Shown here in pieces: positions 8,027-16,362 of a DNA stretch of 64,000 nucleotides. This stretch comes from Streptomyces sp. RPT161 (GTDB lineage Bacteria; Actinomycetota; Actinomycetes; Streptomycetales; Streptomycetaceae): the NCBI RefSeq assembly GCF_027533845.1, contig NZ_JAPZVN010000023.1:1-64000 (forward strand). The letters run 5' to 3'. The position numbers and the translations under genes were made by a program. The notes below the pieces were generated by a model. The model had not been told where the DNA came from and ran no database searches. It saw nothing but the letters and a program-made list of their open reading frames with translations. Position 1 is the first letter of the stretch; every line of letters begins with the position of its first letter.

Positions 8027-8242
8027 ATGCAAAGCGCAATGATCCCCTTCGGTGCCCGCGCCGAACGCACCCCGTACACCGTGACCGTCGAGGCCGGATC
8101 GTTCGTCTACGACCCGCAGCGGCAGGCCAACGTCACCCCGCAGGGCAACCTGTGGGCCGAGTCCCAGAGCGCCGGATCCTGCACCAACACCAACTGGGAC
8201 AGCAAGAACGACGACACCGCTGACCCGTACTTCATCGCATGA
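8027..8242 (+). CDS. Graspetide precursor peptide (putative ATP-grasp target RiPP)
   Basis: A 71-residue peptide behind a strong AGGAGG site. The N-terminal leader contains PFGARAERTPY and a conserved-looking central stretch through LWAES, matching the layout of the TIGR04186-type ATP-grasp-target RiPPs. The C-terminal core (about the last 26 residues) is rich in Thr, Ser, Asn and Asp and ends DSKNDDTADPYFIA, providing hydroxyl/Lys donors and Asp acceptors for side-chain ester or amide rings. Its stop overlaps the ATP-grasp start (ATGA), so the precursor and its ligase are coupled. The ring pattern cannot be read from sequence. Confidence 0.85.
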   Translation: MQSAMIPFGARAERTPYTVTVEAGSFVYDPQRQANVTPQGNLWAESQSAGSCTNTNWDSKNDDTADPYFIA

Positions 8243-9216
8243 CACGACGTCTAACAGACGCGCCGGTCCTCGTGGTCACCAAGGAGATGGACCCGTCCGC
8301 GGACCTGGTCGTTGACGAGCTGTCGCGGCGACGCGTCCCCGTGATGCGCTTCGACATGGCGGACTTCCCCAAGTCCGTCACGCTGACAGCGGAGCACGAT
8401 GCGGGCCCGTGGTCCGGGGTTCTGGCGGATGACCACAGGTCGGTGCGGCTGGAGGAGGTGCGGGCCGTCTACTACAGGCGGCCCGCCCTTCCCACGGTCG
8501 CCGAGGAGATCCCACAGCCGCACCGCACGTGGGCCGAAGACCAGGCCCTTGCTGGCCTGTTGGGGACGCTGTACGCGCTACCCGTGCCGTGGGTGAACCG
8601 CCCGGACCGGGACGGCATCGCCTCCCACAAGCCCAGCCAGTTACCCGTAGCGGCGGCCAGCGGTCTGCGCACCCCACGGACCCTGATCACCATGGACCCC
8701 GAGGCGGCGGCACGCTGGTGCAAGGCCGTCGACGGGCCGGTGATCTGCAAGCCACTGATGGGCGGCCCGCTGCACTACCCGGACGGGCGGCGCCAGGGCA
8801 TCCCCACCCACCTGATCGACCCGGACACCATCGACGAGTCCGTGGCGCTGACAGCCCACCTGTTCCAGGAATGGATCCCGAAGGCTCACGAGGTACGCCT
8901 GACCGTCGTGGGCACCCGGCTGTTCGCGGCCGAGATCCACGCTGGCAGCGACATATCCCGCGTGGACTGGCGCAGCGACTACGACGCGCTCACCTACGAC
9001 ACCTGCGACGTGCCCGACGGGGTGCGCGCCGGGGTGCTGGCCTGGCTCGACCACTTCGGGCTGAACTTCGGGGCGTTCGACTTCGCGGTCACCCCCGCCG
9101 GGGATTGGGTGATGTTCGAGTGCAACCCGGCCGGTGAGTGGTCGTGGATCCAGAACAAGACCGGACTGCCGATCGCCGCCGCCGTCGCTGAACTACTCGC
9201 TGGAGGCACACCTTGA
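8239..9216 (+). CDS. tgmB: ATP-grasp ribosomal peptide maturase (graspetide ligase)
   Basis: A 325-residue ATP-grasp ligase of the SAV_5884/TgmB type. Diagnostic features are VYYRRP (about residues 76-81), the nucleotide-binding lysines around ICKPL, the EVRLTVVG strand-loop, and the metal-binding FECNPAGEWSW near 293-303. The family activates Asp or Glu side chains of the precursor as acyl phosphates and joins them to Ser, Thr or Lys, forming omega-ester or omega-amide macrocycles. It overlaps both the precursor (ATGA) and the methyltransferase (TTGA), so the three form one translational unit. No key residue appears missing. Confidence 0.9.
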   Translation: MTRRLTDAPVLVVTKEMDPSADLVVDELSRRRVPVMRFDMADFPKSVTLTAEHDAGPWSGVLADDHRSVRLEEVRAVYYRRPALPTVAEEIPQPHRTWAEDQALAGLLGTLYALPVPWVNRPDRDGIASHKPSQLPVAAASGLRTPRTLITMDPEAAARWCKAVDGPVICKPLMGGPLHYPDGRRQGIPTHLIDPDTIDESVALTAHLFQEWIPKAHEVRLTVVGTRLFAAEIHAGSDISRVDWRSDYDALTYDTCDVPDGVRAGVLAWLDHFGLNFGAFDFAVTPAGDWVMFECNPAGEWSWIQNKTGLPIAAAVAELLAGGTP

Positions 9217-10313
9217 CCACGACCGTCGAAGACGAAGCACGCCGGCTGCGCGATCAGCTCGCCGAGCAGCTGGAAGCCGACGGGCACTTGAAGGACCCAG
9301 CTTGGCGCGCAGCCTTCCGAGCCGTCCCCCGGCACCCTTTCGTCCCCGAGTTCTGGCAGCTGACCGACGGGGAACTGCGCCACATCACCTCTCGTGATCC
9401 GGGGTGGCTTGAGGCCGCGTACTGCGACGACGCGCTGGCGACGCAAATCATTGACGGGGTGGCCACCTCCTCCTCGACCGCGCCGGGGCTGATGGCGGCC
9501 ATGCTCGACGCCCTCGACGTCGCGGACGGCATGCGCGTACTGGAGATCGCCACCGGCACCGGCTACAACGCCGCGCTGCTGGCCGAGCGCCTCGGAGGCG
9601 GGAACGTCGTCTCGGTCGAGGTCGACCCCGCGCTGGCCGACCTCGCCGCAGAACGCCTGCGCGGGTGCGGCTACACGCCCACGGTGCTGGCAGGGGACGG
9701 CCGGGGCGGGCACCCCCTCGGGGCACCGTATGACCGGTTGATCGCCACCTGCGGGTTCAGCAGCGTGCCCTATCCGTGGGTGGAACAGGTGAGGCCGGGC
9801 GGGGTAATCGTGTGCCCAGTCGGCTGGGGCACAGTGCGGCTCGTCGTCGGCGACGACGGCACCGCAGAGGGCCACTTCCTGCCCACCGGCTCGTACTTCA
9901 TGGCTGTCCGCGACGCCGGCACCACCGGCGCTGCCCAGCACCCTGGCCGGCCGACGGACACGGACGAGCGGGCCGCCGATCTCGATCTCGCCGCACCCGC
10001 CAGCTGTGAGTCGTTCCGGTTCCTGATGTCCCTCGTGGTGCCCGGCGTCTCGATCGCCTCCGAGCAGGACGACACCGGGGCGTTCAGGGCTGTCGAGCTG
10101 TGGGGCCGGGATGGCTCCTGGGGGCGGGCCGAGAACGGCACCGTTCGCCAGGCCGGGCCGCGGCGCCTGTGGGACATGGTCGAGGAGGCGCACGCCGTAT
10201 ACGAGGAGCACGGGCACCCAGGGCGGGAACGCTTCGGGCTGACTGTGACCGCGGACAGGCAGCATGCGTGGCTCGACAGCCCCGACGGCCCGCAGTGGCA
10301 CCTGCCCCGCTGA
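9213..10313 (+). CDS. tgmC: PIMT-like methyltransferase of the ATP-grasp peptide system
   Basis: A 366-residue SAM-dependent methyltransferase of the protein-isoaspartate methyltransferase superfamily (ATP-grasp peptide maturase methyltransferase, TIGR04188 type). SAM motif I is VLEIATGTGYNAALLAE (about 109-125), followed by the acidic SVEVDP loop and the VRPGGVIVCPVG strand. Homologues in graspetide clusters methylate a core Asp so that it cyclises to aspartimide, as in fuscimiditide. The extra C-terminal domain of about 150 residues is usual for this subfamily. The TTG start overlaps the ATP-grasp stop. A 12-bp hairpin 160 bases downstream probably ends the operon. Confidence 0.88.
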   Translation: MTTTVEDEARRLRDQLAEQLEADGHLKDPAWRAAFRAVPRHPFVPEFWQLTDGELRHITSRDPGWLEAAYCDDALATQIIDGVATSSSTAPGLMAAMLDALDVADGMRVLEIATGTGYNAALLAERLGGGNVVSVEVDPALADLAAERLRGCGYTPTVLAGDGRGGHPLGAPYDRLIATCGFSSVPYPWVEQVRPGGVIVCPVGWGTVRLVVGDDGTAEGHFLPTGSYFMAVRDAGTTGAAQHPGRPTDTDERAADLDLAAPASCESFRFLMSLVVPGVSIASEQDDTGAFRAVELWGRDGSWGRAENGTVRQAGPRRLWDMVEEAHAVYEEHGHPGRERFGLTVTADRQHAWLDSPDGPQWHLPR

Positions 10314-10474
10314 CCCCTGATCACCGTCTGCGGGCTGCGGCACCCTTCCCGTCCTCGGGAGCGGTCTGCAGGCGGTCCAACTCCGCCGTCTCCTGTATCG
10401 GTGGGCCCCCTTGTAGGGGCGGCGGGGCTGCCCGGTGACCAGCTGGTGGAGGCACGTCACCCGGGTAGTACGAG

Positions 10475-10504
10475 GCCCCGGCCGGATTCACGTCCGGTCG
10501 GGGC
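10475..10504 (+). terminator. Hairpin terminator downstream of the graspetide genes
   Basis: The 12-base arms starting GCCCCGGCCGGA pair around a 6-base loop (TTCACG) with one G-U wobble, followed by TTCGTC. No long T run is present, which is common in Streptomyces. Confidence 0.6.
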
Positions 10505-10663
10505 TTCGTCATGTCTGCTGCAGTTACGCAACAACGGCCCACAAGGAGGTCAGCGGGCTTACGGGATCGCGTAAGCAGGTCTGCGGGGCCGTCTGGGCAA
10601 CGCAGGTCCCGCGAGGACCCCAGTGGTAGCCGCCTTGGCAACAACTGGTCAGCAAGGGTGCCT

Positions 10664-10746
10664 CCCGCGGGCGAGCGGAGCGCATCCAGCACCGACAGGA
10701 GGGGCGGAAAATTTTCCGGTGGCCCCCGCGGGCGCGCGGAACGCAT
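10664..10746. repeat. Direct repeats and AT palindrome in a 710-base non-coding stretch
   Basis: The gap 10,314-11,023 has no convincing gene. Besides the hairpin at 10,475 it contains a 22-base imperfect direct repeat (cccgcgggcgagcggagcgcat at 10664-10685 and a copy differing at two positions at 10725-10746). Between the copies is a perfect 14-base palindrome CGGAAAATTTTCCG (10705-10718). AACAACTGG occurs at both 10,639 and 10,818. The layout suggests an operator or protein-binding locus ahead of the 11,024 gene. Confidence 0.5.
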
Positions 10747-11023
10747 GCTCTCGACCTGCATTGCCCAGACGGCAACCGCGGGGTTACGCCCACGGTTCAG
10801 TTGCGGGGCTCTGACCAACAACTGGGCACGGCCAGGGCTATCCACAGCATGGACACCCCTTTTTGCGGTGAACGCCGAAAAAGCCTGGTCACCACCAAGG
10901 CTCGGGACTACTGCGGACCCTTGACAGTCGATCCCCTGAAGTCGCCACGGCCGCTAGCGGAACCCCTCTCTTCACACTCGGCAGCGCGCACGCACTGAAC
11001 GCCAGCGCGCCAGGAAAGGTCGA

Positions 11024-11356
11024 GTGGAGCACATGCCGCAGCAAGAACACGGAACCCCGAGAGGGCCGGGCACGCCGTACATCGCTCCCGCGCTCGGAAT
11101 CGACGCCTTCCGGGACGCCGCCGCCGCTATCCGCTGCCTCTCTGCCGCTGACGGCGAAGGCGTACACGCGATCCTCTCCGGCACCGACGCGCCACGACAC
11201 GTCGCCTTCGCGCTCGCCACCATCGCCGTCGCCATCTGCCGCCGCGGCGGCCTGGACGACGCCGGTATCACCGCACTGCTCGCAGAAATCATCGGCACCG
11301 CCTCGGATCTCATCCTCGATCAGGCGTCGCCGGACGCCACGTCGAAGGGGCGGTGA
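11024..11356 (+). CDS. Small helical protein, third paralogue of the 79-residue family
   Basis: A 110-residue protein with a short polar N-terminus and a helical core (ADGEGVHAILSG, then AFALATIAVAICRRGGL). The core aligns by eye with the two 79-residue proteins encoded at 20,011 and 20,776, where DDEGVQALLDG and VAVVLAGFAAEAVRLAG occupy the same places. GTG 11024 has AGGAAAGG five bases upstream; ATG 11033 is an alternative start. Its stop overlaps the tape-measure start, so the two are co-expressed. Function unknown; in phages this position would be taken by a tail chaperone, but there is no evidence for that here. Confidence 0.6.
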   Translation: MEHMPQQEHGTPRGPGTPYIAPALGIDAFRDAAAAIRCLSAADGEGVHAILSGTDAPRHVAFALATIAVAICRRGGLDDAGITALLAEIIGTASDLILDQASPDATSKGR

Positions 11357-14300
11357 CCATGCCGGAGGGCTTCCGCATCGCGACGGCCTGGGTCAGCGTC
11401 TCCCCCGACACCGAAGGCTTCAAGGAAGAACTAAAAGCCAAGCTCGACGAGGAGACGGCGGGCGTCGAGGGCAAGGTCAAAGTCACCCTCGATACGAGCG
11501 AGTTGGACGCCAAGGCCGACGAAGCCCGCGCCAAGGTCGACGAACTCGACAGTCGACTGGCTGAGCCGTCGGTGCGCCTGGACAGCGCCGATCTGGACGC
11601 AAAGGCCGACGAAGCGAGAGCCAAGCTCGACGACCTGAACGCTAAGTCGGCGCGCCCCGATCTCGGCATTGCTGCCAATGATCTGGACGCAAAGATCGAC
11701 GAAGCGAAGACGAAACTCGACGAGCTGAACGCTAAGCACGCCGACCCTCGCCTCGACCTGAACACCTCCGAGTTCAACGCGAAGCTGGACGAGGCGAACG
11801 CTAAGCTCGACGAGTTCAACGCCAAGTCGGCCACAGCTCGGCTCGGCGCATCCGGCGGCGGTGCCGGTGGTAGTGGTGGCGAAAGCGGCTTCCTGGGTGG
11901 TCACGGCCTCCTTGCCGGGATCACGGCCGGTGTGGCGGGCCTACTTCCCGGTGTTGGCGGCGCGGCAACCGGCCTCGGCCTGCTCGGCGGCGTCGGTGCC
12001 ATGGCGCTCGGCCCCGTCGCCAAGGCGGTATCCGAGGCGCACCAGGCGTCGATGAACGTCGGCATCACTCCCCAGCAGATGGCCGCGACACAGTTCTCGA
12101 ACTCGGTGGCCGTTCAGCAGGCGCAGCAGCAGGTTGGTCTCGCACACGAGCAGGCAGCGGAGGACGCGGTAACGGCCGCGCACAGCATTGAGTCGGCGCA
12201 GATGAATTTGGCGTCGGTGGAGCGCAGCACAGCCGAGTCGCAGATCCAGGCGCTGCACTCGGTGGAGCAGGCCCAGCAGGGCCTGGAGCAGGCGAACTAT
12301 GGGCTTAGCGAGGCCCAGTACAACCTGAACCAGGCCTGGGTGCAGGCGCGCGAGGAGATCGTTCAGCTCAACGACCAACTCGCCGACTCGAAGATCAACG
12401 TCCAGTCTGCGCAGCTCGCGATCCAGCAGGCCATCTACCAGCAGCGCCTCGTCGACCAGAACGCCTACTCCACCCAGCTGGAACGTGAGCAGGCTGCGCT
12501 CGCCGTGGTGCGGGCGCAGCAGCAGTTGAAGGACGCTTCCGACCAGGAGACCGCCTCGGCGTATGCGGCGAACCTCGCGAACAAGCAGGGAGTCGAGCAC
12601 TCGCAGCTGGTCATCCAGGCCAAACAGCAGCTCACGCAGGCCCAGTACGCGCAGACAAACGCCCAGTACCAGGCAGCAGACGCCCAACGGCAACTGGCGC
12701 TGACCGAGATCAACAACGCGCAGCAGGTCAAGCAAGCGCAGATGCAGCTCGCGCAGGCGCAGCAGCAGGCGGCGTACCAGCAGATGCGCGACGCGCAGCA
12801 GGTCGCCATCGCCGAACGGAACGTGACCAACACCATCAAGGAGCAGCAGCTCCAGATGGCCGCCACCATGTCCACCAGCAATCAGGCGGCGAACCAGTTC
12901 GCGAAGGACATGGCTCGAATGACCCCGGCTGGCCGCGCACTCGTCGAGCAACTGCTCAGTATGCGTGGGGCGTTCAAGGGCTTGGAGACCGCGGCGCAGA
13001 CCGCCATCGCGCCCGGCCTCACGCTGTGGCTCCAGGGCTTGGACACGCTGATGCCGACGATCCAGACCGGCATGACCAAGATGGGCGGGGCGATCTCCAA
13101 GGCTTTCGGCGAGATCGGCAAGACCATGTCCACCCCGGCCGCGGCGCACGTCCTCGACGGACTGATCAACAACGGAATCCAGTTCGCCGACACCGTTCTC
13201 CCCGCCTTCGGCCAGTTCATCGAGGAACTCGGCCTGATCGGCAGCAAGCAGGGAGCCGTGTCAGGGCTGGCGAACCTCCTCGCCGGGATCACAAACGCAC
13301 TGACCAACGTAGCCAAGGGCGTGGCTCCCTTCACGAGTTCCTTGGGCTCTGTGTTCACCACCCTCGGCAAGGCCCTGGAACCGGTCGGCACACTGCTGGG
13401 ACGGACGGTCGGACAGCTGGCGCAGGCCATCGCACCAGCACTGCACGCGCTGCTTCCCGCGGTCTCACAACTGGCGGGGGCACTCGGGCCGCAGCTCGGC
13501 CAGGCGCTGGCGGCGACCGCACCGGGACTGACGGCGCTGGCGCAGGCCCTGGTCGCCCTCCTACCTGGTGTGACGCCACTGATCGGCCTGTTCGGGTCTG
13601 GGCTGAACTCGGTCCTCAAGCTGGTCAGCGGGACGCTGGAGGGCCTGAACACGTTCATCCAGGCCAACGCGGCGTGGCTGCGCCCGCTGGCTGGGATCGT
13701 CATCGGCGTTGTCGCCGCGCTCAAGCTGTGGAGCATCGCGCAGGCCGCCTTGAACCTGGTCTTGGAGGCGAACCCGATCGGGATCGTCATCACGGCGATC
13801 GCCGCGCTGGTGGGCGGCGTGATCTACGCCTACGGGCACGTCAAGTGGTTCCGCGACGGCGTCAACGACGCCTGGCATCTGATTGCGACCTCGGCGCTGT
13901 GGCTGTGGCACGAGGTCCTCGATCCGATGTGGCAGGGCATCGAGGCCGGTTCGATCTGGCTGTACCAAAACGGGATCTTGCCGCTCTATCACGGAATCAA
14001 AGACGCGTTCGGGTGGATCGAGTCCGCCGCGATGTGGATGTGGCACAACGTCTTCGACCCCCTGTGGCAGGGCATCGAGGCAGGCGCGCGGGGCTTCGTT
14101 TCCGCTTTCCAGACCGTCTGGCACGGGCTCGAAGACGTCTTCAGAGTGCCGGTCAACTTTCTGATCGACCCGGTATACAAGAACATCCGCGACCTGTGGG
14201 ACGGGGTCGTCGAAAAGGTCGGGCTCGGCAAACTGGACATGCCCGAACTCCACAAGTTCGCGGGCGGCGGCATCATCCCCGGATACGCGCCCGGCAAGGA

Positions 14301-15327
14301 CACGGTCCCGGCCATGCTCAGCCCGGGTGAAGCGGTCCTGACGCCGGGCGCGGCACGCGCCCTGGGCCACGGCACGATCGAGTCCCTCAACTCGGCCCAC
14401 CGTCCCGGGGGGCCGCAACCCGCAGCGGGGCACTACGGGTGGGGGCTCAACCCGATCAACGACGTCAAGCAACTCGGCCACGACATCGCGAGCGGCTTCC
14501 ACAAGGCGGCTGATATCGCAAAGATCGTTGCGGCGTTGACCACCGGGAACAGCACGGCCCTTGGCAACGCCCTGAATGACCTGGTGGGCACGAACGCAGT
14601 CGGCGACTACGCGAAGGTGATGGTCGGCCTGCCGAAGGCACTGATCAGCAACGTGGTCAAGTCGCTCATGAACTTCTTCACCGGAGGTTCTGGGGGTTCG
14701 GGCTCGGTTGGCGGGTCGATCCCGTCCGGGCAGCACCTGGCCGTTATCGACGAGGCGCTCGCCGCCGCCGGGGTACCGCCCCCGGGCACAAAGCAGCAGT
14801 GGGAAGCCGGGCTCAACACTCTCATCACCCGCGAGTCCGGATGGAATCCGCGAGCCATCAACCTGACGGACTCCAACGCCGCAGCGGGGGATCCGTCGCG
14901 CGGCCTGGCCCAGACGATCATGTCCACGTTCCTGGGGTACCACGTCCAGGGCACATCCACGGACATCTACGACCCGGTCGCCAACATAGCCTCCGCCGTC
15001 CGGTACATCGTCGCCACCTACGGCAACATCACCAACGTCCAGCAAGCCAACGCTAGTCTGCCCCCGAAGGGCTACGACCAGGGCGGCTGGCTCATGCCCG
15101 GCGACCTGCCCGTCAACGGGCTCCGGCGACCAGAGGCGGTGCTGACGCCGGACCAGTCGGACTGGCTGCGCACGATGGCCCAGCAAGGTGCCGCAAACCG
15201 CGCTGCAGGAGCCGACCTCGGCGCGAAGCCGGTGGTGATCAACTTCAATGGAACGCAGTACCCCACTGGCGAGCAGATGGCCGCGATCAAGAGGGAGATG
15301 ACGATGGCGCTCGGCGGGGCGACCTAA
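11353..15327 (+). CDS. Phage tail tape-measure-like protein with lytic transglycosylase domain
   Basis: A 1324-residue protein with phage tail tape-measure architecture. Four tandem 30-residue repeats (about residues 51-166) come first, then a Gly-rich linker, a long Gln/Ala-rich coiled coil (about 235-510), hydrophobic segments (about 777-826) and Trp-rich helical repeats (about 830-940). An SLT-type transglycosylase-like domain follows at about 1150-1240, with catalytic-looking Glu in TRESGWNP, then two GGG/PEAVLTP segments. Tape measures set tail length and often carry muralytic domains. No other tail, capsid or terminase gene is recognisable nearby, so this is an isolated module within a conjugative element. 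It converges with the lipoprotein gene, the two stops overlapping by four bases. Confidence 0.85.
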   Translation: MTMPEGFRIATAWVSVSPDTEGFKEELKAKLDEETAGVEGKVKVTLDTSELDAKADEARAKVDELDSRLAEPSVRLDSADLDAKADEARAKLDDLNAKSARPDLGIAANDLDAKIDEAKTKLDELNAKHADPRLDLNTSEFNAKLDEANAKLDEFNAKSATARLGASGGGAGGSGGESGFLGGHGLLAGITAGVAGLLPGVGGAATGLGLLGGVGAMALGPVAKAVSEAHQASMNVGITPQQMAATQFSNSVAVQQAQQQVGLAHEQAAEDAVTAAHSIESAQMNLASVERSTAESQIQALHSVEQAQQGLEQANYGLSEAQYNLNQAWVQAREEIVQLNDQLADSKINVQSAQLAIQQAIYQQRLVDQNAYSTQLEREQAALAVVRAQQQLKDASDQETASAYAANLANKQGVEHSQLVIQAKQQLTQAQYAQTNAQYQAADAQRQLALTEINNAQQVKQAQMQLAQAQQQAAYQQMRDAQQVAIAERNVTNTIKEQQLQMAATMSTSNQAANQFAKDMARMTPAGRALVEQLLSMRGAFKGLETAAQTAIAPGLTLWLQGLDTLMPTIQTGMTKMGGAISKAFGEIGKTMSTPAAAHVLDGLINNGIQFADTVLPAFGQFIEELGLIGSKQGAVSGLANLLAGITNALTNVAKGVAPFTSSLGSVFTTLGKALEPVGTLLGRTVGQLAQAIAPALHALLPAVSQLAGALGPQLGQALAATAPGLTALAQALVALLPGVTPLIGLFGSGLNSVLKLVSGTLEGLNTFIQANAAWLRPLAGIVIGVVAALKLWSIAQAALNLVLEANPIGIVITAIAALVGGVIYAYGHVKWFRDGVNDAWHLIATSALWLWHEVLDPMWQGIEAGSIWLYQNGILPLYHGIKDAFGWIESAAMWMWHNVFDPLWQGIEAGARGFVSAFQTVWHGLEDVFRVPVNFLIDPVYKNIRDLWDGVVEKVGLGKLDMPELHKFAGGGIIPGYAPGKDTVPAMLSPGEAVLTPGAARALGHGTIESLNSAHRPGGPQPAAGHYGWGLNPINDVKQLGHDIASGFHKAADIAKIVAALTTGNSTALGNALNDLVGTNAVGDYAKVMVGLPKALISNVVKSLMNFFTGGSGGSGSVGGSIPSGQHLAVIDEALAAAGVPPPGTKQQWEAGLNTLITRESGWNPRAINLTDSNAAAGDPSRGLAQTIMSTFLGYHVQGTSTDIYDPVANIASAVRYIVATYGNITNVQQANASLPPKGYDQGGWLMPGDLPVNGLRRPEAVLTPDQSDWLRTMAQQGAANRAAGADLGAKPVVINFNGTQYPTGEQMAAIKREMTMALGGAT
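11503..11850 (+). repeat. Four 90-bp tandem coding repeats in the tape-measure gene
   Basis: Each 30-residue unit follows the pattern LDAKxDEAxAKLDELNAK plus a short strand-like tail (RPDLGIAAND-like). Units begin near residues 51, 81, 111 and 141; the last is cut at about 26 residues. DNA identity between units is high but not complete, so the array arose by duplication and has since diverged. Confidence 0.8.
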
Positions 15328-15860
15328 CCCGTCTGGCGGATCGATGCTCCGACCAGCATCCCGCCGGAGACGGTGTACGTGCCCTCGTACATCTTGACGG
15401 TGCCGTCGGACTGAGTGGCGTACAGCGCCGCCTGCACCTGGGATGATCCGAACTCGCTCACGCTGCCCAAGGTGATGCTGTCGGTGGTGGCGAACCCGGC
15501 CACCCACCGTTCGTAGGTCGTCCCGGCGATGTTGTCACCGCCGAGCGCCCAAGCGGCGGAATAGTTGTGGTCGGTGATGTCCTGGTAGTACTGCGAGACG
15601 ACGGCTGAAGCGTTCGTGAGGTGAGGCCGGGGCGCAGGCGGAGTCGCTGCTGGCGTCGTGGCGGCCTCCGGAGAAGCGGACGAGGTGGCGGACGCGACCG
15701 TCGGGCTTGGCGACATCGAGACGAGTGCGGAGCGCGTCACTGTGACGGTCGGCGCAGGCGAGGATGCGCCCGTCCTGCCAGAGCAGGCGGCGAGGGGTAT
15801 GGAGGCGGCGAGTAGGACGACAGCCGGAACGGTACGGCGCACGGGTCCCCCTATTGGCAT
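15324..15860 (-). CDS. Putative lipoprotein
   Basis: A 178-residue secreted lipoprotein. The signal sequence (RRTVPAVVLLAASIPLAAC) ends in a lipobox LAAC. A Ser/Thr/Pro/Ala-rich linker to about residue 80 leads to a C-terminal domain of about 95 residues (SAVVSQYYQDITDHNYSAAW onward) of the kind found in NTF2/SnoaL-like extracellular folds. GTG 15842 would give a more usual signal length than ATG 15860 and has AGGGGGA in front of it. The gene converges with the tape-measure gene. Its role is unknown; a surface-exclusion function for the element is only a guess. Confidence 0.7.
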   Translation of the reverse strand: MPIGGPVRRTVPAVVLLAASIPLAACSGRTGASSPAPTVTVTRSALVSMSPSPTVASATSSASPEAATTPAATPPAPRPHLTNASAVVSQYYQDITDHNYSAAWALGGDNIAGTTYERWVAGFATTDSITLGSVSEFGSSQVQAALYATQSDGTVKMYEGTYTVSGGMLVGASIRQTG

Positions 15861-16005
15861 CGAGGCGCGGTGAGGGAACTGTGACAGCGTCAGGGAGACA
15901 CTGTGCAGCCTGTTGCCAGAACGTGACCGTTCAACTTCTCCCGGTCGCCCGATGCAGATCGACTTGCCGCCAGTGAGCGCGACCGGCCCCCATCGAGCTG
16001 CGCCC

Positions 16006-16302
16006 TCAGAAGCCGAGCGCCGCTTTAACCTCGTAGGCCGCGCTGATCCGCGGTCCGGAGTTCGCCACGATTGTGGTCAGGCCGGCTGCGGTACGGATCG
16101 TGAGTTTCATGCTACGCAGCAGCCTGTTACCGGTGACCTGGACTGCGATGATGTCGGCGCGGCGGATTACGACCTCGTCAAGGCTTCCGAGCTTGATCCT
16201 CGGCGTAATAGTGATTGCTTGGTCGGTGAGCGTGAGGATCTTGCTACCGATCTTCCACGTGCGCGTACCGGCAGTTGGCTCGGGCTGATCCGACGGATGC
16301 AT
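16006..16302 (-). CDS. Small beta-rich protein, possibly PH-like
   Basis: A 98-residue protein dominated by short beta strands (WKIGSKILTLTD, ITITPRIKL, SMKLTIRTAAGL, TTIVANSG) with a final helix (AAYEVKAALGF). This pattern resembles bacterial PH-like domains, but similarity is by eye only. ATG 16302 is chosen with GGTG upstream; GTG 16308 is also possible. It is the last leftward gene before the lipoprotein and has no membrane segment. Confidence 0.5.
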   Translation of the reverse strand: MHPSDQPEPTAGTRTWKIGSKILTLTDQAITITPRIKLGSLDEVVIRRADIIAVQVTGNRLLRSMKLTIRTAAGLTTIVANSGPRISAAYEVKAALGF

Positions 16303-16362
16303 GCGCACCAAGGTGACAGACGCGCACCGACGACCGGGCGGTTGTTGCCGGACCGTGACAGC

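Noticed and set aside
10321..10845. 174-residue minus-strand frame in the gap after the methyltransferase
   Set aside because: Low-complexity Arg/Pro composition, no ribosome site, no overlap with neighbours and it runs through the hairpin and repeats.
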